The translations under genes and the position numbers were made by a program. DNA of 64,000 bases from Rhizobium sp. Root1203 (GTDB taxonomy: Bacteria > Pseudomonadota > Alphaproteobacteria > Rhizobiales > Rhizobiaceae), in contig NZ_LMCW01000008.1 of assembly GCF_001424945.1 (NCBI RefSeq), forward strand, positions 65,855 through 129,854, written 5' to 3'. This document shows, one piece after another, positions 54,794-63,702 of the stretch. Below the pieces are notes generated by a model. That model made no database searches. It saw only the letters and a list, made by a program, of their open reading frames with translations, and had not been told where the DNA came from. Every line of letters begins with the position of its first letter. Within the stretch, counting starts at the first letter, position 1.

Positions 54794-55456
54794 TCACGGA
54801 CGGAGTGCATTGCAAAAGACGTCGCAGATCACCCGGTGTCCGAGATCGTTTGGATGCGTAATATCGGGAGAAGAAAGCTCACCATCGCCGTGTGCCTTCA
54901 TTTGTTCGTAGACTGGCGCGTAAAAGATACCAAAACGCTCTGCCAACGCTTGGACAGACTGGACGTAGGCTTCAAAACCCTCGCGTGTCTGGCCGTGGAA
55001 GCCGGGGCTTCCGACTGACAACCCTGCCTCGGGGATATAGGGCGGACTGCCAATCGCAAGCCGTTGCGCATGACCTGCCTCAATCAACCTATCCAGGATT
55101 CTTGCATAGTCTGCGCCGAAGTTTGCCACGTTCACGGTGTCGGACGAGGCGGTGTAGCGGGCATCGTTGTAGCCGTAAAGAATGAGGATCGCATCTCGAT
55201 GCGAACTGGCCAGCAATGCCTCGGAAAAGCGTCCAACACCGTTTCCCGGCCGTTCATTGCCATCGGCAAACGGCGACCCTTGAAGCAAGGTTCCCGGAAT
55301 CGCGAGATTGTGGAGAGGCAGTCCTCCCACTTCAGCAGCAAACAGCGCCGGCCAGGACAGATGCGGCTGGCTGGCGTTGAGGCCGGTGGTGATGCTGTCG
55401 CCAAAGACGCGAATTCCGGAAATCCCCTGCATTTTCAAATGCTGTGCAAATGTCAT
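54794..55456 (-). CDS. SGNH/GDSL-type hydrolase (cytoplasmic)
   Basis: An esterase-like protein of 220 residues. Block I is IRVFGDSITTGLNASQPHLS, block III ILYGYNDARY (Gly-Tyr-Asn-Asp) and block V SPDITHPNDLGHRVICD (Asp-x-x-His). There is no signal peptide, unlike the other SGNH enzyme in this window. It is divergent from the LacI gene with a perfect palindromic operator in the 106-base spacer, so it probably belongs to the same regulon and deacylates the sugar imported by the neighbouring ABC system. Confidence 0.88.
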   Translation of the reverse strand: MTFAQHLKMQGISGIRVFGDSITTGLNASQPHLSWPALFAAEVGGLPLHNLAIPGTLLQGSPFADGNERPGNGVGRFSEALLASSHRDAILILYGYNDARYTASSDTVNVANFGADYARILDRLIEAGHAQRLAIGSPPYIPEAGLSVGSPGFHGQTREGFEAYVQSVQALAERFGIFYAPVYEQMKAHGDGELSSPDITHPNDLGHRVICDVFCNALRP

Positions 55457-55508
55457 CTATTTTCTCACATCTTGGCGCTTGACAGAAGCAAGGCAGATTA
55501 TGTTTATA

Positions 55509-55527
55509 CGTATTAGCTGCTAATACG
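55509..55527. promoter_or_regulatory. LacI-type palindromic operator
   Basis: CGTATTAGC-T-GCTAATACG is a perfect palindrome with 9-bp arms, followed by a further half-like GCATTAGCGG at 55528-55537. It lies between the divergent SGNH hydrolase and LacI genes, 36 bases before the LacI start. The LacI protein is the probable binder. Confidence 0.8.
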
Positions 55528-55562
55528 CATTAGCGGTCAAGAGGAGAAAGGGAGGATGCGAC

Positions 55563-56594
55563 GTGGCTGGCACTAAGCGCTTGACACAGCACGATATCGC
55601 GAAACTGGCCGGCGTCAGCCAAGCGACGGTTTCCCTTGTGCTGAACGGCGCTCCGACCGCCTTGGCGCGCATCCCCGCGGAAACCCGCGAGCGTGTCCAG
55701 GAGGTCATTCGCAAGACCGGATATGTGGCCGATCCGATCGCCCGACGCATGGCCAAGGGCCTCAATCGGATTCTTGGTGTCTTTACCTACGAGCCGGCCT
55801 TTCCAAGTGAGCAGGCCGACTTTTTTGCGCCCTTCCTGCTGGGCATCGAGGAGGAAGCGCAGTCGCGGAGCTACGACCTTTTGCTGTTGACGGGCGCTGG
55901 CATCGGCCGTGAGCGCAAGATTTTTGCCGACGGCAACCGCCTACGGATCGCCGATGGCTGTCTTGTCCTGGGTCGTGAATTCGATCGTGCCGAACTGAAA
56001 CGGCTTGTCACAGGGGATTATCCGTTTGTGGCGATCGGCCGACGTGAGGACGCAGGCGGACCTGTTCCCTACGTCGGCGGCGATTACGCGAGCGGCACGC
56101 GGGCCCTGGTGGAAGGAGCGCGTGCGCTCGGTCATGACCGGCTGGCCTTCATCGGCCCGAACGGATCGGCCGAATCCGTCGTTGACCGCTGGCGCGGTTT
56201 TTCGGACGCGATCACCGGAAGTGCGCAACTGGTTTTGCACGTGAATGAGGTTGGTCGGGGTGCCGCCGAAACCCTCGATGCGATTGTCGCGAGCGGCGCG
56301 AGTGCAGTCTTCTTCGTCGAACTGGCCGATGCGGTACGCGTCGAAGCGGCGGCGCGCGAGCGCGGCCAGTCCATTCCGGGCGATTTCTCCGTGGTCGTGC
56401 TCGGCAGCCATGTGCGGGCCGAGCGCAGCCATGTGCAGTTTACCTCCTTCAACATTCCCCGCGAGGAGATGGGGCGGCAGGCGACCGCAATGCTGGTGCG
56501 CCGAATCGAAGATGCCGCACCTGTCGAACAAATTCTTCTGACCTGCAAGCCGGTCGAGGGTCAAACCCTCGGACCAGTAACGAAACGGACCTGA
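55563..56594 (+). CDS. LacI-family transcriptional regulator
   Basis: A LacI/GalR repressor of 343 residues. The N-terminal HTH is RLTQHDIAKLAGVSQATVSL, then VLNGAPTALARIPAETRERV with the hinge GYVADPIARRMAKG. The periplasmic-binding-protein-like effector domain includes HDRLAFIGPNG and IPGDFSVVVLGSH. GTG 55563 is used, with GGGAGG upstream. It precedes, by four bases, the FAD oxidoreductase and an ABC importer, so it is the local sugar-responsive repressor and is likely to act at the palindrome just upstream. Confidence 0.92.
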   Translation: MAGTKRLTQHDIAKLAGVSQATVSLVLNGAPTALARIPAETRERVQEVIRKTGYVADPIARRMAKGLNRILGVFTYEPAFPSEQADFFAPFLLGIEEEAQSRSYDLLLLTGAGIGRERKIFADGNRLRIADGCLVLGREFDRAELKRLVTGDYPFVAIGRREDAGGPVPYVGGDYASGTRALVEGARALGHDRLAFIGPNGSAESVVDRWRGFSDAITGSAQLVLHVNEVGRGAAETLDAIVASGASAVFFVELADAVRVEAAARERGQSIPGDFSVVVLGSHVRAERSHVQFTSFNIPREEMGRQATAMLVRRIEDAAPVEQILLTCKPVEGQTLGPVTKRT

Positions 56595-56598
56595 GAGC

Positions 56599-58224
56599 GT
56601 GACAGACATGACGGCAAAAGAGATGCGAGCGGATATTCTGGTTGTGGGCGGTGGCCTTGGCGGCGTGGCGGCTGCCCTTGGCGCCTGCCGAGCCGGCAAG
56701 AGCGTCATCATGACCGAGGAATTCGACTGGATCGGCGGTCAGTCGACCAGTCAGGCTGTGCCTTCCGATGAGCATACTTGGGTGGAACAGTTCGGCATCA
56801 CCCGCTCTTATCGCAAGCTGCGCAACGGCGTGCGGCAATATTATCGCGACCATTATCCGCTGACCGAAGGCGCCCGTGCATGGAGTGACCTCAATCCCGG
56901 CGGCGGCTGGGTGAGCCGCATCTGCGCTGAGCCGCGCGTCAGTCTAGCGGTGTTGGAAGCAATGCTGATGCCCTATCGGGGCGCCGGCCGTCTTCGTGTG
57001 CTGCAGCCCTATCGTCCCGTCGCTGCCGATGTCGAGGGTGACAGCGTGCGTCTCGTTACCGTTCGCCACCGCGATACGGGCCGCGAGATCGTCATCTCGG
57101 CCGACTATGTCCTTGACGCCAGCGAGCTCGGCGACCTGCTACCGATGACCGGCACGGAGTATGTGAAAGGCTTCGAGGCGCAGTCCGATACCGGCGAACC
57201 GAGCGCACCTTCCGAGGCCCAGCCGGACAATGTCCAGGCAGTCTCGATCTGCTTTGCAGTCGATTGTGTCGATGGCGACCAGACGATCGACAAGCCTGAG
57301 AATTACGATTACTGGCGCAAATACCAGCCACATTTCTGGGGAGGTCCGCTGCTCGGCTTTACTGCGCCCCACCCGCGCACGCTGGAATCTACCACGCGCG
57401 GCTTCACGCCCAATGTCAATGACGATCCGCTGCTGGTCGATGCCGATCAACGCAAGGGCGGTGGCGATGAAAACCTCTGGCTCTTCCGCCGCATCGCGGC
57501 GCGACACAATTTTCAGCCCGACTTCTATCAGTCCGACATCTGCTTCGTGAACTGGCCGATGATCGACTATATGGACGGAACGATCATAGACGTCTCGGAC
57601 GAAGAAAAGGCGCGGCATCTGAAGTCGGCAGCGGATCTTTCCTACTCGGTCTTCTATTGGCTGCAGACGGAAGCGCCCCGCATCGATGGGGGCCAGGGTT
57701 ATCGGGGCCTGCGACTGCGCGGGGACGTCACCGGAACCGAGCATGGCCTTGCGATGGCCCCCTACATCCGTGAAAGCCGCCGCATCAAGCCGATCACCCG
57801 TATCGCCGAACAGGATCTCTCCCATGCGGTGCGCGGCGATAAGGGCGCGGTAAACTACCGCGACAGCGTCGGTATCGGCATGTACCGCATCGACCTGCAC
57901 CCTTCGACCGGGGGGGACAACTACATCGACGTCCCGTCCTGCCCCTTCGAGATCCCCCTCGGAGCCCTCTTGCCGCAGCGCATGACGAACCTGATCGCCG
58001 CCGGCAAGAATATCGGTACAACCCATATCACCAACGGTTGCTACCGCCTACACCCGGTCGAATGGAACATCGGCGAAGCGGCTGGCATGCTCGCCGCATA
58101 TTGCCTCGACAAGGGGCTCAAGCCCCATCAGGTCCAAGAAAACGACGCGCATCTCCACGACTTCCAGCAGGAAATCGTGCGAGAGGGCATTGAAATCCGC
58201 TGGCCGGTTATCTCGGCTTACTGA
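56599..58224 (+). CDS. FAD-dependent oxidoreductase (FAD_oxidored family)
   Basis: A flavoprotein of 541 residues. The FAD dinucleotide motif is ADILVVGGGLGGVAAALGAC at about residues 11-30, followed by EEFDWIGGQSTSQAVPSDEH. Middle segments ADYVLDASELGDLLPMTGTE and C-terminal IAAGKNIGTTHITNGCYRLH and PVEWNIGEAAGMLAAYC are typical of a large FAD-dependent family whose members often sit in carbohydrate operons but mostly lack a known reaction. Start GTG 56599, or ATG 56608. It lies between the LacI gene and an ABC sugar importer, so a sugar or sugar-acid substrate is likely. Cytoplasmic. Confidence 0.88.
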   Translation: MTDMTAKEMRADILVVGGGLGGVAAALGACRAGKSVIMTEEFDWIGGQSTSQAVPSDEHTWVEQFGITRSYRKLRNGVRQYYRDHYPLTEGARAWSDLNPGGGWVSRICAEPRVSLAVLEAMLMPYRGAGRLRVLQPYRPVAADVEGDSVRLVTVRHRDTGREIVISADYVLDASELGDLLPMTGTEYVKGFEAQSDTGEPSAPSEAQPDNVQAVSICFAVDCVDGDQTIDKPENYDYWRKYQPHFWGGPLLGFTAPHPRTLESTTRGFTPNVNDDPLLVDADQRKGGGDENLWLFRRIAARHNFQPDFYQSDICFVNWPMIDYMDGTIIDVSDEEKARHLKSAADLSYSVFYWLQTEAPRIDGGQGYRGLRLRGDVTGTEHGLAMAPYIRESRRIKPITRIAEQDLSHAVRGDKGAVNYRDSVGIGMYRIDLHPSTGGDNYIDVPSCPFEIPLGALLPQRMTNLIAAGKNIGTTHITNGCYRLHPVEWNIGEAAGMLAAYCLDKGLKPHQVQENDAHLHDFQQEIVREGIEIRWPVISAY

Positions 58225-58264
58225 GAAGGCTTCAGGGCAACCCAACTGTGGAGGAGGAACGGGA

Positions 58265-59536
58265 ATGAACAAGAACAAAGGAATAAAATCGGCATTGGCG
58301 GCGCTTGCGCTGACCCTGCCGCTTGCCTGGAGCGGTATCGCCGCCGCCCAGGATGCCGTTAACCTGCGGATGACCATCTGGAGTGCGGCAGAGCCGCATC
58401 TGAAGCTCTTCAACGAGATCGCAGCCAACTTCAAGAAGGATCACCCGAACGTCACCGTTACCTTCGAGTCGCTGCCGTTCGACACCTATACGACCGCGCT
58501 CACCACGCAGATCGCCGGGGGTAATGCACCCGATATGGCCTGGATCTTCGAGACGACTGCCTATGACTTCGTCAATTCAGGCGCGCTCTATCCACTCACC
58601 GATACGCTGAAGGCGACACCGGGCTACAATCTCGACGAAGTAAGCGCGACAGCGACCGAGCGTTGGCAGAAGGACGGTGTGCTCTATGCCTATCCCTTCT
58701 CCACATCGCCCTTTGCAGTCTTCGTCAACAATGACGTGATCAAGGCCACTGGCGCCAAGACACCCGGCGAGATGATCGCCGCCGGCGAATGGAACTGGGA
58801 CAACGCGATCGCAACGGCTTCGGCGGTTGGTAAGACCGGCAAGGGCGGCCTAATCGTTCGCGACTTCAATTACCAGATCTGGCAGAACCTCGCCTCCGTC
58901 TGGAGCGGCTTTGGCGCGGCGCCCTGGAGTGCCGACGGCAAGACCTGCACGATGACGGAAAAGCCGATGGTCGATGCGCTGACCTTCATCCACGATGCGA
59001 TCTTTGCCAAGAAGGCGATCCCCGGCCCCGGTGAAAACGTCGACTTCTTTGCCGGCAATGCCGCAATGACCATTACCCAGATCAGCCGCGCATCGCTCCT
59101 GCCGAAGGACAAGCCCTTCTCTTGGGATCTCGTGCCGCTGCCGACGGGACCTGCCGGTGACTATGCGCTGATCGGCCAAGCGGGTATCGGCGTCATGCAG
59201 TCGGGCAAGAATGCCAAGGCCGCCTCCGAGTTTATCGCCTACATGACGAACCCGGAAAACTCGGCCAAGCTCAGCCAGTTCTTCCCCTCGGCCCGCAAGT
59301 CGTTGCTCAATGCGGAAGTACTGAAGAAGACCAACCCGCTGCTCAGCCAGGAGCAGATCGACAAGGTCGTCATCGCCGGCATTGAGAGCGGGAAGGTTAT
59401 TCCTGGCCACACGGGCTTTGCCCAGATCCAGCAGACCGTGCGTTCAGGCCTCGACGCCGTCTGGCGTCCCGATGCCGATATCGCCGGCACGCTGCAGACG
59501 ATATGCGGCCAGATCGGCCCGTTGCTCAAGCGCTGA
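58265..59536 (+). CDS. sugar ABC transporter substrate-binding protein
   Basis: A periplasmic family-1 solute-binding protein of 423 residues. The signal peptide MNKNKGIKSALAALALTLPL to about residue 29 (IAAAQ) is followed by VNLRMTIWSAAEPHLKLFNE. FETTAYDFVNSGALYPLTDT and VLYAYPFSTSPFAVFVNNDV are usual for the family. The ATG at 58265 follows GAGGAGGAACGGGA; an upstream extension of the frame lies within the previous gene. It is the capture protein of the second sugar importer. Ligand not assignable. Confidence 0.92.
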   Translation: MNKNKGIKSALAALALTLPLAWSGIAAAQDAVNLRMTIWSAAEPHLKLFNEIAANFKKDHPNVTVTFESLPFDTYTTALTTQIAGGNAPDMAWIFETTAYDFVNSGALYPLTDTLKATPGYNLDEVSATATERWQKDGVLYAYPFSTSPFAVFVNNDVIKATGAKTPGEMIAAGEWNWDNAIATASAVGKTGKGGLIVRDFNYQIWQNLASVWSGFGAAPWSADGKTCTMTEKPMVDALTFIHDAIFAKKAIPGPGENVDFFAGNAAMTITQISRASLLPKDKPFSWDLVPLPTGPAGDYALIGQAGIGVMQSGKNAKAASEFIAYMTNPENSAKLSQFFPSARKSLLNAEVLKKTNPLLSQEQIDKVVIAGIESGKVIPGHTGFAQIQQTVRSGLDAVWRPDADIAGTLQTICGQIGPLLKR

Positions 59537-59547
59537 GGAGACAATTG

Positions 59548-60480
59548 ATGGCTGTCGCACACGACAACGCAAAACCGGAAGGCCGCTCCTCGGCGCCGTT
59601 CTGGACGGTTGCGCGGCGCGACAGCCTCGCTGGCTTCCTGTTCATCGCGCCGCAACTGATCGGGATTATTATCTTTGTGCTGATCCCGCTCGGCCTCGTC
59701 TTCTGGTATTCGCTGCACGAGTGGAATGTGCTCGCCAATACGTTCACCTATACGGGCGCGCAGAATTACCAGATGCTGATCGACGACCCGAACCTCTTGC
59801 AGGTGCTCGGCTCGACCGCGATGTTCTCGGCCGGGCTAGTGATTTTCAACCTGTCGTTGGCCTTGCTGCTGGCGGTACTGCTGAACCAGAAGCTTGCCGG
59901 CATCACCATCTTTCGGACCCTGTTCTTCTCGCCGGTCGTGGTGTCGCTGGTGGCCTGGACGATCGTCTGGGGATTTCTGTTGCAGAAGAATGGCGGAATC
60001 AATGGCATGCTCCAGCTGTTCGGGCTCGAGGGGCCGAACTGGCTGCGTGGCGAAACCACCGCAATGATCTCGGTGATCGTCGTTCAGGTATTTAAGAATG
60101 TCGGACTCAACATGATCCTGTTCCTGGCAGCTCTCCAGGGCGTGCCGAACGAACTTTATGAGGCGGCCCGTATCGATGGCGCTCCGCGCTTCAAGCAGTT
60201 CCGGCGCATCACCTTGCCGCTGATCAGCCCGACCATTCTTCTGACCTCAATCATTACCATCGTCGGGTCTCTGCAGGTCTTCGCCCAGATCGCGGTGCTG
60301 ACACAGGGCGGGCCTGGTCTTTCGACGACGGTGCTCGTCTACTATCTCTACCAGCAGGCCTTCCAGTTCCATTTCTTCGGCTACGGCTCGACGCTGTCGA
60401 TCCTGCTCTTCCTGATCGTCGCCATTTTAACCTTCGCCCAATGGCAATTGCGCAAAAGGATCGTATTCTATGAAAGCTGA
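59548..60480 (+). CDS. sugar ABC transporter permease (MalF/UgpA type)
   Basis: An inner-membrane permease of 310 residues with six helices: SLAGFLFIAPQLIGIIIFVL as the first and the EAA loop LYEAARIDGAPRFKQFRRIT followed by LPLISPT. The ATG at 59548 is preceded by GAGGAGA, 12 bases after the binding-protein stop. The open frame upstream of it belongs to the end of the binding-protein gene. It overlaps the next permease by 11 bases. Confidence 0.92.
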   Translation: MAVAHDNAKPEGRSSAPFWTVARRDSLAGFLFIAPQLIGIIIFVLIPLGLVFWYSLHEWNVLANTFTYTGAQNYQMLIDDPNLLQVLGSTAMFSAGLVIFNLSLALLLAVLLNQKLAGITIFRTLFFSPVVVSLVAWTIVWGFLLQKNGGINGMLQLFGLEGPNWLRGETTAMISVIVVQVFKNVGLNMILFLAALQGVPNELYEAARIDGAPRFKQFRRITLPLISPTILLTSIITIVGSLQVFAQIAVLTQGGPGLSTTVLVYYLYQQAFQFHFFGYGSTLSILLFLIVAILTFAQWQLRKRIVFYES

Positions 60481-61312
60481 GATCTCGCCGCGCATTAAGG
60501 TTTTTGTTTATGGGCTGTTGTGCGTGCTTCTTATTCCCTTCGTCTTCCCGACCTGGTGGATGGTCACTTCCTCGGTGAAGCCGATCAGCGATGTGTTCGC
60601 CTTTCCGCCGCAACTGGTGCCGCAAAGCTACGACTGGACGACCTATAGCAAGGTCTTCGAGCTGCAGCCTTTTGTGAAGCAATATTGGAACTCGGCCTAT
60701 ATTGCCGCCATCGTCACGGTGGGCACGATGATCGTCTCCTCGATGGCAGGCTACGCCTTCGCGCGTATCAAGTTCCCCTTCGCCAACACGATCTTCATGA
60801 TCGTTCTGCTGGGCCTGCTGATCCCTTCGGAAGTGACGATCGTGCCACTCTTCCAAATGTTTCTAAAGGCCGACATGGTCAACACCCATTGGCCCCTGAT
60901 CCTCGTGCCGATCTTTGGTACGCCGAGTGTCTTTGCCACATTCGTCATGCGGCAATTTTTCGTCACGTTGCCGGTTGAGCTGGAAGAGGCCGCACGCGTC
61001 GATGGCCTTGGACGTTTCAAGATCTTTCGCAAAATTGCCCTGCCGCTTGCAAGACCCGCGCTCGCCTCGGTGGCGATCTTCACCTTCCTGCATTCCTGGA
61101 ACCTCTATCTGGAACCGATCGTCTTCCTGTCGAGCGCCGACAAGTTCACTTTGCCTCAGGCGCTGACTCAATATACCGACGCCTATGGCGGGCCGATGTG
61201 GAACATCCAGCTCGCCGCGGCGACGCTTACGGCCCTGCCTGTTCTCATCATCTTTATCATCGCGCAGAAGCAATTCGTCGAAGGGCTCGCGCATACCGGC
61301 CTCAAAGGCTAA
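60470..61312 (+). CDS. sugar ABC transporter permease (MalG/UgpE type)
   Basis: A permease of 280 residues with six helices, beginning VFVYGLLCVLLIPFVFPTWW. The EAA-type motif is ELEEAARVDGLGRFKIFRKI followed by ALPLARP. It overlaps the upstream permease and is 16 bases before the ATPase gene. Together the two permeases form the channel of the LacI-controlled sugar importer. Confidence 0.92.
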   Translation: MKAEISPRIKVFVYGLLCVLLIPFVFPTWWMVTSSVKPISDVFAFPPQLVPQSYDWTTYSKVFELQPFVKQYWNSAYIAAIVTVGTMIVSSMAGYAFARIKFPFANTIFMIVLLGLLIPSEVTIVPLFQMFLKADMVNTHWPLILVPIFGTPSVFATFVMRQFFVTLPVELEEAARVDGLGRFKIFRKIALPLARPALASVAIFTFLHSWNLYLEPIVFLSSADKFTLPQALTQYTDAYGGPMWNIQLAAATLTALPVLIIFIIAQKQFVEGLAHTGLKG

Positions 61313-61328
61313 AAACCGGATTTCTCCT

Positions 61329-62381
61329 ATGGCTGAAGTTACCCTCTCCCGTGTCCGCAAGAGCTATGGCGCCCTGGACATCATCCATGGTGCGGATCTT
61401 GGTATCCGTGACGGCGAATTCGTCGTGCTGGTCGGCCCATCCGGTTGCGGCAAGTCCACCCTGCTTCGAATGATCGCCGGACTTGAAACAATTACCGGAG
61501 GGACGATCCAGATCGGCGGGCGTGTGGTCAACGATCTGGACCCGAAGGATCGCGACATTGCCATGGTGTTCCAGAACTACGCGCTCTATCCGCATATGAC
61601 GGTTGCAACCAATATGGGTTTCTCGCTTGAACACCGCGGTACCAGCAAAACAGAGATTGCCGAACGGGTGAGCTGGGCAGCAGACATCCTCGGCCTGTCC
61701 CAACTTCTGGGTCGCTATCCGCGCCAGCTCTCCGGCGGTCAGCGCCAGCGTGTCGCCATGGGCCGGGCGATTGTCCGCAATCCGCAGGTCTTTCTCTTCG
61801 ACGAGCCGTTGTCGAACCTTGACGCCAAGCTGCGCGTGGTTATGCGCGCCGAGATCAAGAGCCTGCATCAGAAACTCAGGACCACGACGATCTACGTCAC
61901 CCATGACCAGGTCGAGGCCATGACCATGGCTGACAAGATCGTCGTTTTGAATGCCGGGCGGGTCGAGCAGATCGGCGCTCCGCTCGATCTCTACGATCGC
62001 CCGGCCAATCAGTTCGTGGCCGGTTTCATCGGATCGCCATCCATGAACTTCCTGAGCGGCGCAATCACCGATAAGGGATTTGCCGCACCAGGCGTCGTCT
62101 TGCCGCTGCCGCAGACAGCAGCAGGATTGAACGGCCGCAAGGCCGTCTACGGGATCCGACCCGAACATTTCACGTTCGACGATGCTGGCGTGCCGGCAGA
62201 GATTGTCCTTGTGGAGCCGATGGGTTCGGAAACGCAAGTGACGATGTTGCTCGGTGAAACACAGGTCACCGGCGTATTCCGCGAGCGCATTTCGCTCCCG
62301 TCCGGTGCGACGATCCGCGTTCGTCCGGAACTCACCAATGTCCATCTTTTCGCCGCTGATGGCGGACCGCGTCTGACCTGA
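61329..62381 (+). CDS. sugar ABC transporter ATP-binding protein (UgpC/MalK type)
   Basis: An ATPase of 350 residues. Walker A is GPSGCGKST, the Q-loop region MVFQNYALYPHM, the signature LSGGQRQRVAMGRA, Walker B VFLFDEPLSNLDAKLRV and the switch His is in YVTHDQVEA. A C-terminal TOBE/OB domain follows (VYGIRPEHF). The ATG at 61329 gives the family start MAEVTLSRVRKSYG. It is closely related in pattern to the ATPase near 13.7 kb, but the two operons are otherwise unlike in gene content. Confidence 0.92.
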   Translation: MAEVTLSRVRKSYGALDIIHGADLGIRDGEFVVLVGPSGCGKSTLLRMIAGLETITGGTIQIGGRVVNDLDPKDRDIAMVFQNYALYPHMTVATNMGFSLEHRGTSKTEIAERVSWAADILGLSQLLGRYPRQLSGGQRQRVAMGRAIVRNPQVFLFDEPLSNLDAKLRVVMRAEIKSLHQKLRTTTIYVTHDQVEAMTMADKIVVLNAGRVEQIGAPLDLYDRPANQFVAGFIGSPSMNFLSGAITDKGFAAPGVVLPLPQTAAGLNGRKAVYGIRPEHFTFDDAGVPAEIVLVEPMGSETQVTMLLGETQVTGVFRERISLPSGATIRVRPELTNVHLFAADGGPRLT

Positions 62382-62389
62382 GGCTTTCC

Positions 62390-63082
62390 ATGCCGGCTTA
62401 TCCAGAAACCAGGCTCACCAGGGCCCTCCGAAACGCTGAATTCCCCGTCATCGTCTCACTCGCGCGTCACGATCTCGATCTCGCCAAGGCTGCCATCGAT
62501 TCGGGTGCTTTCGCGATCAAGGTTCATCTCAACGCATATCATCGCGCTACCGGCACGACCTTTGGCAGCTTTGCCGAGGAGCAGCCGTTTTTCGAGGATC
62601 TTGCAACCCTCGGCGTGCCGCTACTCGTCATGGCCGGACAGGAAAAGGTTCCCGACGCACGGGAGATGGACGCGCTCGCCGCTCTCGGATTCGAAGGTTT
62701 CAACATCTATCTCAGCGACATGCAATCGCATCTTCTGCAATCGAGGCTCCGGCCCATTCCGGCGCTTGGAGAGGCGAGCACAGATGAGGACCTGCAGAGG
62801 ATTCTCGGCATTCCCGGTGCCATGATGGAAGCTTCGGTGGCTTCCTTCGCCGACTACGGGAAGCCGCTTGAGGAGACGGATCTTGCCCGCTACCGGGCGA
62901 TCACGAGCAAGGCAAGTCTTCCGGTCATCGCCCCAAGCCAGAAACGGTTCGTACCGGATGATATGACGAAGCTGAGGGATGCGGGTATTGCGGCTCCCCT
63001 CCTCGGCGTTGTCGTCACCGGCACGACGCCGGCGAGTATGAGAGCGGCAGTACAGCCGATTGTCGCCGCGGCGCAGCATTAA
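62390..63082 (+). CDS. TIM-barrel protein of unknown function
   Basis: A protein of 230 residues that reads like a small (beta/alpha)8 barrel: FPVIVSLARHDLDLAKAAID, SGAFAIKVHLNAYHRA, LGVPLLVMAGQEKVPDAREM, SLPVIAPSQKRFVPDDMTKL and AAPLLGVVVTGTTPASMRAA. The last segment resembles a phosphate-binding loop with a following helix, as in aldolases, epimerases and phosphate-using synthases. I cannot name the family. It starts eight bases after the ATPase gene and is the last gene of the LacI-controlled operon, so a catabolic lyase or epimerase is likely (inference). Confidence 0.8.
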   Translation: MPAYPETRLTRALRNAEFPVIVSLARHDLDLAKAAIDSGAFAIKVHLNAYHRATGTTFGSFAEEQPFFEDLATLGVPLLVMAGQEKVPDAREMDALAALGFEGFNIYLSDMQSHLLQSRLRPIPALGEASTDEDLQRILGIPGAMMEASVASFADYGKPLEETDLARYRAITSKASLPVIAPSQKRFVPDDMTKLRDAGIAAPLLGVVVTGTTPASMRAAVQPIVAAAQH

Positions 63083-63702
63083 ACTGCGCAGCCCTTGGCC
63101 GCCGCTTTACTCCGCAGCCAGTCTCATCCGGTCGTTGGCTTCGACAATCGACTGCAGGATCGAAAGTTCTTCTCCCGCATCCCGTTAGCGCGCCGAGCCG
63201 GCTTAAACGAACTGAAGCGCTGCTGGGATGAATACAATTACGATGTCGCCGAGCCATCTTGGTATATCGAACCCCACGGAAAGGTTCTTGGCCGTTTCTG
63301 CAATGCGTTCATGATGAACATCGCGGCTTCGTTCCATGCTATTCGAATCGCAACAGATAATGACAATTTATGGAGCCGGCGATTGACTTAGGGCGTCGCG
63401 CGGTCTCCGCTTCGATTTCACCGCACAGCGCGGCACCACGTGCCTTGAGCGCGACCGCGTGAGCGGCTTCCCTCAACGACACCGGCCATTCGACGAGATG
63501 CCGATAGGCGTACACTACACCGCGAACCTCCGCAGCGCGTTCCACTTCGATGTTTTTGCTATATTGGCCGGCAAGATAGTCGGTGGGAAAGTATTTCCGA
63601 TCGTTGTCAGCTTCAGACGGCCCCCTTGCGTCCCTCCTCGATATAGATCTCGCGGAGACGGGTCGCGATCTGGCCCGGCGCGCGGTTGATCAAAGTCCTA
63701 CA
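63083..63702. other. decayed region between operon end and LysR fragment
   Basis: No complete gene. On the minus strand 63107-63184 reads LSILQSIVEANDRMRLAAE and stop, like the last part of a lost dehydrogenase or similar protein. Minus frames at about 63355-63640 include KYFPTDYLAGQYSKN and RHLVEWPVSLREAAHAVALK without start or family. These look like leftovers of rearranged genes. Confidence 0.35.

Noticed and set aside
61302..62345. Open frame of 347 codons on the minus strand
   Set aside because: Antisense to the second ABC ATPase; same kind of shadow as that at 13.0-13.9 kb.
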